A stretch of 64,000 bases of DNA, taken from Odiellus spinosus (Eukaryota; Arthropoda; Arachnida; Opiliones; Phalangiidae). The DNA lies in contig OY987226.1 of NCBI GenBank assembly GCA_963920705.1, positions 6,140,501 to 6,204,500 of the forward strand, given 5' to 3'. A model generated the notes under the pieces. That model saw only the letters and a list, made by a program, of their open reading frames with translations. It made no database searches and was not told the origin of the DNA. This document shows, in pieces, positions 13,258-25,280 of this stretch; within the stretch, counting starts at the first letter, position 1; each line of letters begins with the position of its first letter. The translations under genes were made by a program, and so were the position numbers.

Positions 13258-13510
13258 AGTTCAATCGAAATCCCGATTGTTTCGATCGAAATCTCGAAGG
13301 TTTCGATCGAAATCCCGATGGTTTCGATCGAAATCCCGATGGTTTCGATCGAAATCCCGATGGTTTAGATCGAAATCCCGATGGTTTAGATCGAAATCCC
13401 GATGGTTTAGATCGAAATCCCGATGGTTTAGATCGAAATCCCGATGGTTTAGATCGAAATCCCGATGGTTTCGATCGAAATCTCGAAGGTTTCGATCGAA
13501 ATCTCGTGTT
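13258..13510. repeat. Minisatellite T2, 21-bp unit, about 12 copies
   Basis: Unit TTTCGATCGAAATCCCGATG + G, with a block of six middle units carrying TTTAGATCGAAA. Each main unit contains the perfect palindrome TTTCGATCGAAA. Open frames on both strands (FRSKSRW, FRSKPSG repeats) are by-products. Confidence 0.92.
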
Positions 13511-14139
13511 CGAAAAAGAAAATTTCATTTTCGTATTCCGCTAGGATATATAGTGATTGGTGGTGGGTTTTACAGCACCAACCTTCGCTTAAAATTGGTT
13601 AACCGCCCATTGTATGGCACATGCTAAATGCGATCTAGAAAATTCTCTTATTGCACTATAATTGTAAAACGTTCGCTTTTCCATCTTTCTTTGAAGTGGA
13701 ATAAATTAATTTAGGCATAAATATCGAGCCTTCCAAACACTTCCCTTCGAAAATAGCAATGAGAACATAACCCGTTTGTTGGCCTGGTTTTCTTGTGGCA
13801 AGTTTGATATATTGAACCCATCTGACTCATGTGGGAGGGGGGGGGGTGGTCAGAGAAACGTTCGCTAGATATATCTCGACCTACCTTACGTAGAGAAAAT
13901 TACTATGGGAGAAGGCGGCAGCCGGTTGGTCATATTTTCATACACATAAAACATTTCAGAATAGCCAAAAGGTATAACGCTCTGATTCGGAAGTCGACCG
14001 AGAGAGTTATCTGACTCTGTGGGAGCATGGGTTGGGCCACTATCTACTAACTCTACAATACACACGCAAAAGGCAGCTGCCCTTACTTGGGTTTTTAAAG
14101 TGATAGTGGCAACTATGTTTTTGGAATGTATTCCTCTTT

Positions 14140-14460
14140 ATTTTCTTCTGTGATTTAGTATTTCGCGTACGATGTCTTTTCAATTTCATATTTTGCGTAG
14201 GATTTTTTCTGCGGTTTCGTATTTTGCGTAGGATTTTTTCTGCCGTTTCGTATTTTGCGCAGGATTTTTTTCTGCGATTTCGTATTTTGCGCAGGATTTT
14301 TTCTGCGATTTCGTATTTTGCGTAGGATTTCTTCTGCGATTTCGTATTTTGCGTAGGATTTCTGTGAATTGGGATTACGCGTGGTATTCCTTCTTTAATT
14401 TCTTATTTCGCGTGGGATTTCTGTGATTTCGTATTTCACATGAAATTTCTTCATGTAGTG
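14140..14460. repeat. Degenerate minisatellite, about 32-bp unit
   Basis: Repeats of TTTCGTATTTTGCGTAGGAT + TTTTTCTGCGAT, clearest at 14195-14360, fading out on both sides into TTCACGTGTGATTTCTTC-like words up to about 14580. Confidence 0.85.
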
Positions 14461-14589
14461 AAAATTTATGTTGGAGTTCCTCTTGTGATAGCGGATTAAA
14501 TGTGAGATATCTTCATGTTTTTAGTTTTTTTCCTATTTCACGTGTGATTTCTTCCGTGATTTCGTTTTAATTCGTGTTTAATTTTAATG

Positions 14590-16767
14590 ATTTCATGAAA
14601 TGTCCGACGTCATGAAAAAATCCATGCACTTAAACCTTTAACTCTATTCTCTGTTTCTCTCCCAAAAACCAAAATCGATGCTTCAGTTACTTTTGCGCGT
14701 ACGCTGTATATCGTGACCTCTAGCGGGTTAAAGCGATACCTTTTCCACTCAGTGACTCCTATCATCAATAACTTCGAGCATTCCGTATGAAATTGTAGCC
14801 CTTTTTGTTCATCTCAAGTGTTTAGCGACTATTACGCCTGAATACGGCTTTTGGATGTAGTATACGAAGGATAACAAAACTTTGTATAGGTAGTATATAT
14901 TTTAAGCACTCTGCCCGGAACTCTGTAAATTCCAAACGCTAGGGGAAATCTATTTCGAAATTGGACCAAAATAGGGGGAAATTCTCTGATGGCGTATAAT
15001 AATAATAACAAGAAGAATACATCCAATAGAAAATGCTTTTCACACCTCCTGGCGTTCGACGTGATTGGATATTCAATGAGATCTAATAATTATGGAATAC
15101 AGAAACAATTTCGGAGATTTTAGGGTTAGGCGAGTGAGGTCGTTATAGATAACCTTTAAAGTACTCGAGTAAATGGGATTGTTCAAATATATTGCATTAT
15201 CATAAACAATAAATGTAGATAGGTAATAACTTCAGAAGAAAACTATTCTACTATTAAATATAAGATTTAAACCATCGAATAGCTCACAAATATTTCTTAT
15301 TTCTGGAATAAAGGAGTTTCTATATTCCATTTATTTTTTAGAGGCAACCTAACAAATGATTTTATCGATTCCAAGGCCTAATCTAAGAATAAAAATATTT
15401 ACACACAATTGTTAAAATTTAGATATATTTAAAACTTACCCGGAAAATAGGCTTAGCTGGATTCGTGAAGATCCTGAATTTATTCACATTAAAGGGTCAG
15501 CTACTAATCAAAAGATATTGGAAATCTCGTGAAGATCTCGCCTTTATACGACGCGCCAAAGTTCATTGGTCGCTGGCCTATCAATTTCAAGAAATTCAGA
15601 ATCTCCATTAATCCAGCTAAGCCTATTTTCCGGGTACGTTTTAAACATAACAAGGTTGCACTCCTTCCTTCAATAGATATTTAGAAATCTCTACCATGAA
15701 TTGTAATTATTCAACGGTAATAATATTAAAATAATTAACAAATTTTAAGAGTAACAGTTCATTAAATAAAGTGTTTCTTTTAACCATGCAGTTAATTGCT
15801 AATTATTTCAATATTATTGTTATTGATTACCCGGTGCCTAGATATTAAAAGCTCCAATCTTGAGATTCGATTGACAAGATCATGACGTCATAAAATTGAC
15901 ATTTTCTTAAGATCTTTCTCAAGAAAATATAGCGAATATTTTCTTCTTCAGTGAAAGTTTTTTCGTCTCAATTAAAATGTTTTCCAGATGGAGGTACTTA
16001 TACTATTCCATTAACACATTTGTTGATCCCATTTTGTATACTTATAATTTTTGCCTCTAACAAAGAGTGCTAATTGAAAAAAACCAAAAAAACCTATTTA
16101 AGTTAATCCTATTACGCAAACGTCTAAGCCTTGAAAGGAACTTTTCAACGTCTTTCACGCCCTATAATCATCAAATATATTAAGTTCGGATCATTCTTTC
16201 AAACTTCTTCGGACCCTGGGAGTAAAAAAAAAAGTGTGGGAAAAGTTGGGTTCTTATTTCATCTATCTCCCCAAATAAGCTTAGGTCTAACTAGATCCTT
16301 TATTCGAGTCCCTGATAAAATAATAAACTTTTAATTAGGAAATTAATTGGTTTAGAAACTACGCTTGACTTCACACTCTCGAGGCAAAGATTCTTGTTTG
16401 AACAAGAAAGAGAGCCAAGTTCTATAAGAAAGATGGTATTTATGGTAGGCTCTTTATTTTACCTCTTTTTTTTTCGGATCTTTCTCGAATCAATCGATTT
16501 TTTTTTTTTTTTTTTTTTTTTTCTAAAGCTGTGTTTCCATATCTGATTTATTACTGTAAAAGGAACATAAATTTTAAAATAATACAAAATCGATAAAGGA
16601 TTATGGAAAAGGTTAAACATTGCAATGGTTTATAAAGGCTAAAAGTTATCAAAGGGCGTGACCTATATATTTCAGATGGAATATAGTTTACCAATAAACT
16701 AAAGACTATTTAACAATACTCGTTTATTCCATGATTTCTAATACAATCCACTGATTGTTGCAGAGAG
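14590..16767. other. Gene-free DNA with element A6
   Basis: Besides A6 there is a T run of about 24 at 16498-16522. Nothing else seen. Confidence 0.55.
15341..15669 (+). mobile_element. Element A6: diverged copy
   Basis: Left GAGGCAACCTAACAAATGAT, centre AAATAGGCTTAGCTGGATTC and inverse, right AACAAGGTTGCACTCC. Worn ends. Confidence 0.6.
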
Positions 16768-17800
16768 TTCCGCAATTGTTTCGGTCCTTTTTCCGCAATT
16801 GTTTCGGTTCTTTTTTCCGCAATTGTTTCGGCTCTTTTTTACGCAATTTTTTTCGGTTCTTTTTTACGCAATTTTTTTCGGTTCTTTTTTACGCAATTGT
16901 TTCGGTTCTTTTTTCCGCAATTGTTTCGGTTCTTTTTTCCGCAATTGTTTCGGTTCTTTTTTCCGCAATTGTTTCGGTTCTTTTTTCCGCAATTGTTTCG
17001 GTTCTTTTTTCCGCAATTGTTTCGGTTCTTTTTTCCGCAATTGTTTCGGTTCTTTTTTCCGCAATTGTTTCGGTTCTTTTTTCCGCAATTGTTTCGGTTC
17101 TTTTTTCCGCAATTGTTTCGGTTCTTTTTTCCGCAATTGTTTCGGTTCTTTTTTCCGCAATTGTTTCGGTTCTTTTTTCCGCAATTGTTTCGGTTCTTTT
17201 TTCCGCAATTGTTTCGGTTCTTTTTTCCGCAATTGTTTCGGTTCTTTTTTTCCGCAATTGTTTCGGTTCTTTTTTTCCGCAATTGTTTCGGTTCTTTTTT
17301 TCCGCAATTGTTTCGGTTCTTTTTTTCCGCAATTGTTTCGGTTCTTTTTTTCCGCAATTGTTTCGGTTCTTTTTTTCCGCAATTATTTCGGTTCTTTTTT
17401 TCCGCAATTATTTCGGTTCTTTTTTTCCGCAATTATTTCGGTCCTTTTTTTCCGCAATTATTTCGGTCCTTTTTTTCCGCAATTATTTCGGTCCTTTTTT
17501 TCCGCAATTATTTCGGTCCTTTTTTTCCGCAATTATTTCGGTCCTTTTTTTCCGCAATTATTTCGGTCCTTTTTTTCCGCAATTATTTCGGTCCTTTTTT
17601 TCCGCAATTATTTCGGTTCTTTTTTTCCGCAATTATTTCGGTTCTTTTTTTCCGCAATTATTTCGGTTCTTTTTTTCCGCAATTATTTCGGTTCTTTTTT
17701 TCCGCAATTATTTCGGTTCTTTTTTTCCGCAATTATTTCGGTTCTTTTTTTCCGCAATTATTTCGGTTCTTTTTTTCCGCAATTATTTCGGTCCTTTTTC
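16768..17800. repeat. Minisatellite T3, 24-25-bp unit, about 42 copies
   Basis: Unit CCGCAATTGTTTCGGTTC plus a run of six T (24 bp) up to about 17250, then the same with seven T (25 bp). Further along ATTG becomes ATTA, then GGTTC becomes GGTCC for a block, then returns to GGTTC. The long frames here are by-products of the repeat. Confidence 0.95.
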
Positions 17801-18382
17801 TGAAAAGGCAAGGGGGATGGAACGAATTTTTCGAAACGCTTTTTACCGTTCTCAAAGGCTGTTCCTCTTCGGTTACCCTGTCCTATAGACTTTCTGTTCC
17901 TTTATATATTTTTGATTTTGTTTATCTTGGTATCCTGTGGATATTCTCTGATTATGGATAAAGATAAAGAGGATTATCTTCTACAAATGACGACCTCTAC
18001 AGATGTTAACTCGACTTCATTCACAATCACTGTTTTAAGATTGAGTCCTCTTCCCCAATTCCAACACATTCGACCATTTAGACCCGTAGCAGCTGACCGT
18101 AATAAAGAACCAACCTTTGCTTGGCCTCGGTAGTACTTAAGTATAGAAGAAACTAAATTCTATCGACGACAAAGTTGCCCTAGTGATTGATAAGGTATGA
18201 GGATTGAGAAATCTTTATTTACAGCAAACCAAATGGTCTATGGGCCTGAAGTCCTTTAGACCTTCAGGTATTTGTCTTTTAAACTATCTCCAGAGTCGCG
18301 AGTGTCGGAAAAAACATCAATATTAAGGAAAGAAACCTTAATGTTTCTTTTTATTGACTTCTGTTTATATTAGATCTTTTAA

Positions 18383-18595
18383 ATTGAGGCTGGACATCAC
18401 GAACTAAATGCTGGAAATTGAGTAGCTTTTTCGGAAATATCGTTAAAAAAATTGATTCAAAATAAGTTTACATCAGTTCTAAATGAAATTTTTAACTATT
18501 ATTTTCGAAAACATCGTTGCAAAACAAAATGCTACTCAAATTACATTTGAATCTCATTAAAATTCCATGACAGCCTCACTTGAATGGAGGCTAAC
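18383..18595 (+). mobile_element. Element F3, short copy
   Basis: About 210 bp with inverted ends GAGGCTGGACATC and CATGACAGCCTCACTTGAA, and inverted inner motifs GAGTAGCTTTTTCGGAAA and AATGCTACTCAAATTACATT. A shorter palindromic form of F. Confidence 0.55.
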
Positions 18596-20120
18596 GAAAC
18601 CATTCTATTACGATTTAGAAGCAAAGTTAAGATATTATAATTTTGATATATTACATATTGTTACCTTGCTATAAAATTTGGGCTTAATTTTGGATGCTTG
18701 CTTGTGATTGCTTCATATGCCTCGTCAAGTCTCCAATAGCAAACGTTGGTCGCTTTTCTTTTAAAACCTAAATATCAAGAGAAAACAATATTTGAAAATA
18801 AATAGGAATGACCCTAGAGGGTGGCTTCACCATATACTTCAAAGCCCGGCTAGTTGAATACATCTACAGGCGGCGTATAGAAAATACATTAAACTGTTTC
18901 AGCCTTTGAAGTTTCTTTCCCTCAAAATATTTAAAATTATTTATTCAAACGTCAAAAACAAAAAACAAGTGATTACTTTTAAACTATAAATACTAAAAGT
19001 AAGTATGCACTGCATTATAAATATTAAATACATTATATATTTAAAAACAAATATTGAAGAAACCATAAAACACATCATTAAGTAAAATTATATAAATATT
19101 TAAATCACCAGGGTTAATTTATTTATAATAAAAGAATTTTAGTTAAAATATATAAGTAAGCAAACCTCGTGCGTGGCTTCTGTGCATAAAGAATAGGTAG
19201 ACGCGCACGTGTTATTGTTAGTTCCTACTTTTACTCTTGTTTGCCGTTAGAGAACGCTTATGAACGCCCTGCAGGTTTTGTTATACGCTTCTTCATCTAT
19301 TGAGTTAGTTCTATTATAGTTCTATAGATAAAAAGTGATTAAATATCTATGGCATTTTATAATCCTCCCCAAGCAAATGCGGATTGAATGTGGGATGAAG
19401 TTATATTTTCAAATTAGTGGTGGGTATAAGTTTGACCCCTGCAGGGCCCAAAATTGCTTAATCTTGCCCAGATAAGAGACGATATTTAAATTTTACAGCG
19501 ACTAAACCGCGGTAATTAATAACCTTTGTATTAGTACCGTAGCTACGTTCATACCCATTTTAAAACCCCTTTTTAAACAGTTTAGAATGTTCAATTTCAC
19601 TCTTTAAGATTTTTTGACGAAGAATTTCTACATCTCGCCCCAAATTTTTCAATTTTTACCTTTGGAAAACGGTTAAAAACGAATTCAAAATCTTTATAGT
19701 GTGAACGCGGCCTCTCTGAAATCGACACGGGGGTGGGGGAAGGGGGCCTGAATGCCAGAAATATAATAAGGTCTACTCCGAACTCGAAATTTCCTTTAGG
19801 CGATATGAAATGTCTAATAGATTATGGAAATTGAGGAAAGAGAAAATGGTGGAAAGTTCACCTTTTGAATTAAATAATTACGCTCCTTTTAAATCGCGAG
19901 TCCAAATTAAGGCTTGGTGCTTTATATCATTTTATATCTAAACTCTATATAAAATGTCTGGAGCAGATGTTCAGCCTCCTGGGCTGAATTTTAAGGAAAA
20001 TTCTCACCAAAAAAATATCAATTTAAATCTCAAGAAAATGATAAATTAACGGTCGGGACTTGGACAAGATAATCCACAAATATTTGGATAATCAGTTAAT
20101 TAGTAATAATAATCAGTTAA

Positions 20121-20222
20121 AGGGAAACTTGGAGCTAAATATGGAACAGCTTTTGAATTAATTTCGGAATCACCATGCCAAAAAATGCAAAAGATGTTCC
20201 ATTTTAAGCTACAAGTTTCCCT
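20121..20222 (+). mobile_element. Element B2: 102-bp miniature transposon with TTAA at both ends
   Basis: Left AGGGAAACTTGGAGCTAAAT, right AAGCTACAAGTTTCCCT, flanked by TTAA (20117-20120, 20223-20226). Interior contains GGAACAGCTTTTGAATT and CACCATGCCAAAAAA. Confidence 0.75.
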
Positions 20223-21080
20223 TTAAATATTTCGATTGCATTGGATTTATCAGACTTCCCTTGGATAATTTCAAATTACGAATGAAAATTTAATAATTGG
20301 AATATCTTGTCCATACCCGGAACTCCATTATAAATTTGTTTTCAAATTCTACAACATATATTTTCATACCTTACCTTTAAGCTATAATTCGGGGGGCTAG
20401 ACTTAATTTAGTTTTAATTTTTAATGACTCCGCGTTTGTTCATTCTAATTATATATATTGCTTACACCATTGCGCGAAGATGTTGAATAATTAATAAGCC
20501 TTTAATTAAATAGTGCAATGAATTTTTAAATACAGATAGACATAAGTATACTTAGTGATTTAATTTAAATTTGAATAAATTTAATCAATACTAATAATTT
20601 AGTACGATAATTTTTCAAATTATCGTTTGAATTTTGATGAGAAAATTATATTTGATGATATATTCAAAATTTTCGATTTTTGAGTTGACACCTTTTTAGG
20701 GAAGTAGCAGTCTCAATAATAAATGTAATATTATTATAAGTTATTCACCCTAGTCAATAAAACTTATATAAAGAAATAACTTGTTTATTTATGAGCCAAT
20801 TTTTTAATAATTAGTTAATTTTTGTGGCTCTCAGTAAATATTTCAATATTTTGATAAACCTAAGTAAAAACGTAAATTATAATTAGAATCTCCTTTTATC
20901 TATTTTGCATATTTCTAAAACAAACCCTATATAGTTCTCCTCGTGTTTAAAAAAGAAAAGGAACGACCTTCATTATACATAATAAAAAATAATATTCTTA
21001 AACAAAGAGCTAGATATCATTATTCTGTTTATGAGAATATGACCTGAAAAGATAAGTAACACCAAACGCCTATTTCTTTA

Positions 21081-21398
21081 TATAAAAGTAAACAACGCCA
21101 GTATCAGAAAAGGGCCATGTAAAGGTTAAAACTAGCCAAAAAGTCACCACCCCCGTCTGGCTCGAGTTATTTGGACTCTTCCACGATATTTTGAGTCAGG
21201 AGAGAGGGACTGAATTTAGGCGGGCCGCGCTTAGCTACAATGTCTTCCCCCCAACTCCAGATTTTCTCCTGAGAGAGGCGCTTCAAATTTCTCTATTTAC
21301 AACGACTGCGGCCGCTAGAGTGTCTCGAATCAGAATCTGCCGGTGCATTTACCTGAAACTACGCTGATAATATTAAGCAACGTTTAGTCGTTTACTTT
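21081..21398 (+). mobile_element. Element E1: about 318-bp inverted-repeat element
   Basis: Ends AAAGTAAAC and GTTTACTTT; shares GTCACCACCCCCGTCTGGCT, GGCGGGCCGCGC and GCGGCCGCTAGAGTGTCTCG with E2/E3 in inverse orientation. No clear target duplication. Confidence 0.65.
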
Positions 21399-21889
21399 TA
21401 TGGGATGAAGTTATAGATTTTTGATAACACAAATAAAAAATTCAAGCTTAGAGAATTCCGAAAAAAACATTTAAGTTCTTCTAAACGTTCTTCGATAAGA
21501 TTATTATAAATAAAAATACATCTCTGAGGAAGGTTACACATGTTATATAGATAGAGCTTTGTCATGTTTTACGCGGTCTTTTAATAACGTGACTGTAGGG
21601 AGTCCAAATAAAAAATCTAATATCAACAAAACTCATCTTTTGACATTAAATACGTTAGCTTCTAATGTCTCCTCAGAGTCTCGTAACATTGAATCCACTT
21701 TCGTACGTTGTGTCCGTGTTTAACTTTAACTTAATGGTCAGTTGGGTTTTGTTTTTATGGAGTAAGTAATGGATTTTATATTTTCTAGGGATTGAGAATC
21801 ATTAAGTGGCTAAAAGGATTTCTATAGATGTATTTACCATGAAAATTGTATTACGATATCCTTTAGATTTATATAACAAAGTTTGAAAA

Positions 21890-22350
21890 GAAAGCTAAAA
21901 GGTCAGGAAAAGTTGGGGATTTGAAAAATTGGGCTTAAAGGTTAGAGAAAAGTTCAATTTGATAAGTTTGGGGGGTTTGTTAAATAAGTTAAAAGGTCAG
22001 GGAATAAAATTTAAAATTTTTGCTAAAGGTAAGACAAAAATTACTAGCGAAAAAAAAGAAATTTGGCTTGAAATCTGGGCCAAAGGGGTCATAGGAAAGA
22101 TTGGGAGTTTGAAAATCGAACTAAAGGTCAGGGTAAAGTTAAAATTTGAGAATGGGTTTAATTTACTAGGGGGCAAGTTAGGGTATTAGAAAATTAGGCT
22201 AAAAGGTCACGTAATTTGAAAATTGGACCGTAAGGGCTAGGAATTGTTTTTAAACAGGGCTAGAAAGTAAAAAGAATGTTAAAATCATGCTTGAAGATCC
22301 GAATTTTTTAACCCTAGCTAGAAAGTGAGGGTATTTGAATACATAACTTC
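21890..22350. repeat. Degenerate repeat region, AAAGGTCAGG motif
   Basis: Purine-rich DNA with recurring AAAGGTCAGGGAAAGTT- and TTTGAAAATTGGGCT-like words at irregular spacing of about 40-60 bp. The 86-codon frame within is not supported as a gene. Confidence 0.6.
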
Positions 22351-22689
22351 AAGGTCATGCATAGAAAGGCATGGAAATTGGAATTCTTGTAAAAATGGCG
22401 GACACCAAACTATATCAGGGAAGGGAAATATAATATAAAATAAATTTGGTCTCAAGGTCTTTTCACTGACCCTTGGTGTAAACGAGTGTAATCAAATGCT
22501 ATCCAAATGCAACTCAACTTAAAAACTCTCCAACAAATGTTTATTAAATTAACTGCAAACGTGTAAAGAATATTTATCTACGGTTTTCTAATAATAGGCC
22601 CAATTAAAATTACTCCACTGAACTTTTTCCATATAGGATCGCGTTTCCATTTAACCTTCCATTATTTGCGATATTAAATTTTGAATCGC

Positions 22690-23154
22690 GCATTCATTTC
22701 ATGTTTTGGGGCCGACTTGGAGAGTCCGTGGTACAACGGCAAGCGCGCGTTACGTTATCGACCGTGGCGAATCTTTAGCCACCTAGCGGCCAATAAGCGC
22801 GATGCAGCGGAGTAAAGAATAGCGCTCTCGCTAGGATCATCTCCCCGTCCGGAGAACCTTGTGTCGATTGAGATAGAAACTCCCGCGTTTTTAGATTCGC
22901 GTCTCGCGCTTGACAATATCTCTTCCGTTTTAAGTTCCCGCGCTTTTTTATGGGAGAGAAAAAGTAAAAGTTCGGAGTCTCGTTTTGTCGCGTATTTGCT
23001 AAAAAAACTGTACTTGCAAGGTTCAATTCGCGATATAAATCTTGTTCAAATTGTGCGCGCGTTTTTTGAAAGTAGGTTACGTCATTTGCATGGTGATTAA
23101 AATTCGGTGATGAGTCGATGCGATTCGATTCAAAACCATTTCGGAATATGAACG
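22690..23154 (+). promoter_or_regulatory. Candidate promoter and noncoding first exon
   Basis: A CpG-rich patch in AT-rich surroundings, with GCGCGCG and many CG steps, an inverted-style GGCCAAT box near 22787, and an exon-like stretch ending in a consensus donor AACG|GTAAGG at 23155. Short frames on both strands look like by-products of composition; no protein is recognised. It lies 7.6 kb upstream of the SLO2 start codon on the same strand and could be its promoter plus a 5' UTR exon; no transcript evidence is available. Confidence 0.35.
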
Positions 23155-24935
23155 GTAAGGTTATTATATAAGGCGTTGTTTTTGAAGGATAAGAATTCCC
23201 ATGGCGTTTGAGTGCTTCCGGTGATGAGTTTGATGACGTGATATGTGTTTAAGTAATAGTTACCGCAATTAATTAGCGAACTTAATATCTTTTCTGTGTA
23301 GAATTTGATATACTCGAGTGGTTTTGGAAATTGAATCTTTGCGGTTTAATTAATTATCGTATGTAGTTGATAATGTTAAAATTACGTTCTAATTAGGATT
23401 AGGTAACGTGGCTGATATTTCAAACTAATTGTTTTCTATAAACCATTCCTACCCAAATTTGCATCAATGACCAAGTTATAGGTTACTCGTTAATCGAACT
23501 AAAGTCTTAGAGATAACGGTTAACCTGGCTTCGTATGTGATGCGTGGATTGGAACTGACTGTCTTTAATTAACGACTTGTATAAAGTTTTTTAATTACAT
23601 CGATTATAGTTTGTAATCTACATTGTAATCGTGTTACCATTACTGGGATATTAGGTACTAAAGTTCGTAGAATTGGGAAAATTAAGGCGTATTTGTACTT
23701 AGTGGCAAGGTTGCACTTGTTTAGGATGGAAATAGGTTTTGCAAAACTGCATGCTCATGTTACCATAAAGAATGGGTAAAGATCAATAAGTCTATAATGA
23801 TATATGCCGATAATATAGAAGCTTAGTCTACTAAAATTAATTGTCATTGATGGTCGCTTTCCTCTCGTAATTATGTGAGCGGCATAAAGGATTATACTCT
23901 TAATTGAAGTGAATTATTAACCATCTCGAATAATCTTCCATGCCGCTCACGCAAGAGAATAGCGTGCAATACAGCGATACTGTGAATTTGGTCATGAAAA
24001 GTTATATTATTAGATGAGATTTAGACTAATTATAAATTTAATTATGTTTTATAGACTACGGAATTAAATGCAAGGGTACAAATAAAGATATAGCGGTGGA
24101 AAATGCGTATTTTCCTAGAAAAGTCAAAATCCGTAAAATTCAATTAGTGGGCGGTGGTTTGACACATTTTCTGAGGTTGCTCAGACTCTATCCCTTCAAA
24201 ATAGTGTCTCACTTTTCCTATTATCTCCTTCTGATCAAATTCAGTTATCCATGAGTGCCTTACATTTAACTCTGGCTTAAGGTTTGTGTGATGAGGCAAC
24301 CTGATCGGTAATAGTCATATTAACATTAACCTGGGCATAGCATTAACCTTGGAATAATATTAACAACGAATTGGCAGTACACACGAACAGTGAATAAAGG
24401 CTATGCTGATGCCATTAATTATGTTTTATAATCCTAGGTTCATTAGAGTGAGGGAAAATATTATTGCGGTGGTCAATAACTTTAAAGAAATATAATTAGC
24501 TAAGTACATTTAAGTATTAATTGATTAACGTAATGATTTTGAAGTTATTTAATAACAAAACCCTAAGGGTATAAACGCCTCTAATATATATGTATTCTTT
24601 CTTGATTAATATATTACAAGTTAAAATTATAGCCTGTAGGCCTAAATGGTAGCTAGTAAGTGATAAATGAAAAGACCGCTCTTCACTGTGTAAAGAGACC
24701 GCGAGGGTTCGTCAAAACCGCGGCCAGTAATAGCGAGAGCACGAAGAAAATATTGTGGAATCGGTTAATGTCAGAAGTTTTCGTTTCGCTTTTACGTATG
24801 GTTGACAATGCCTTCCAGTAAAGTAAATATACCATCTCCCTCCCTGTCAAGACACGCTTATTATCCTATATACGAGCAATAAGAACCCGGCAGCTAGACC
24901 GGACAAATAGACGATATTTTTAAAGCCGCGTTTCC
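23155..24935. other. Gene-free DNA
   Basis: Only the 23.86-23.96 kb inverted repeat is recognised. If the upstream exon is real this would be intron of its transcript. Confidence 0.5.
23860..23960. repeat. About 100-bp inverted repeat
   Basis: TGTGAGCGGCATAAAGGATTAT near 23874 is mirrored by ATAATCTTCCATGCCGCTCACG near 23932, around a TTAATTGAAGTGAATTATTAA centre. Single copy here. Confidence 0.55.
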
Positions 24936-24942
24936 ATAGAAG

Positions 24943-25280
24943 CAGAAGCCGATGAAACCCTCCTTTGAAGTCTACTACTCCAATGTTCCATATAGCGCTC
25001 CTCTCTGTATGGGTAAAATTCCCAATTTTACGAGTTAGAAGGGGTTCTACTTCATCCCCCCCTGTCTACGGAAAATTGGAAATTCTCTCTCTCCACAAAC
25101 GACGACGTTTTTTGGACGAACTCCGAGGCTGCTAGAGATATTCGCTCGACGAGCTCCCGCTCCGAAAACATCTACCGTTAGGAGGCGTACGAATCGCGCC
25201 TTTTGAGAATAACCCATACAGAGAGGGGTAGACAAGACCCGGGAGTAATAGACTTCAAAGGAGGGTTTCATCGGCTTCTG
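24943..25280 (+). mobile_element. Element C1: 338-bp inverted-repeat transposon, 7-bp target duplication
   Basis: Starts CAGAAGCCGATGAAACCCTC and ends with its inverted copy; the arms match for over 30 bp and again more weakly further in. It is flanked on both sides by ATAGAAG (24936-24942 and 25281-25287). It has no coding capacity, so it is a non-autonomous DNA element. Three relatives lie in this window. Confidence 0.88.

Larger units (their letters stand above)
17801..21080. other. Gene-free DNA with F3 and B2
   Basis: A 100-bp stretch near 19165-19280 (CGTGTTATTGTTAGTTCCTA; TTTGCCGTTAGAGAACGCTT) recurs in changed form at 25370-25450, so it is an unnamed repeat. Otherwise AT-rich DNA without features. 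Confidence 0.55.

Noticed and set aside
16755-17961. Overlapping 170-377-codon frames on both strands
   Set aside because: All are translations of the T3 minisatellite; the frame shifts every unit in the 25-bp part, so no stable protein is implied.
22775-23100. Two overlapping 80-codon frames in the CpG-rich patch
   Set aside because: They overlap on opposite strands, lack any recognised motif, and stop-poor frames are expected in GC-rich DNA; a noncoding exon or promoter fits better.
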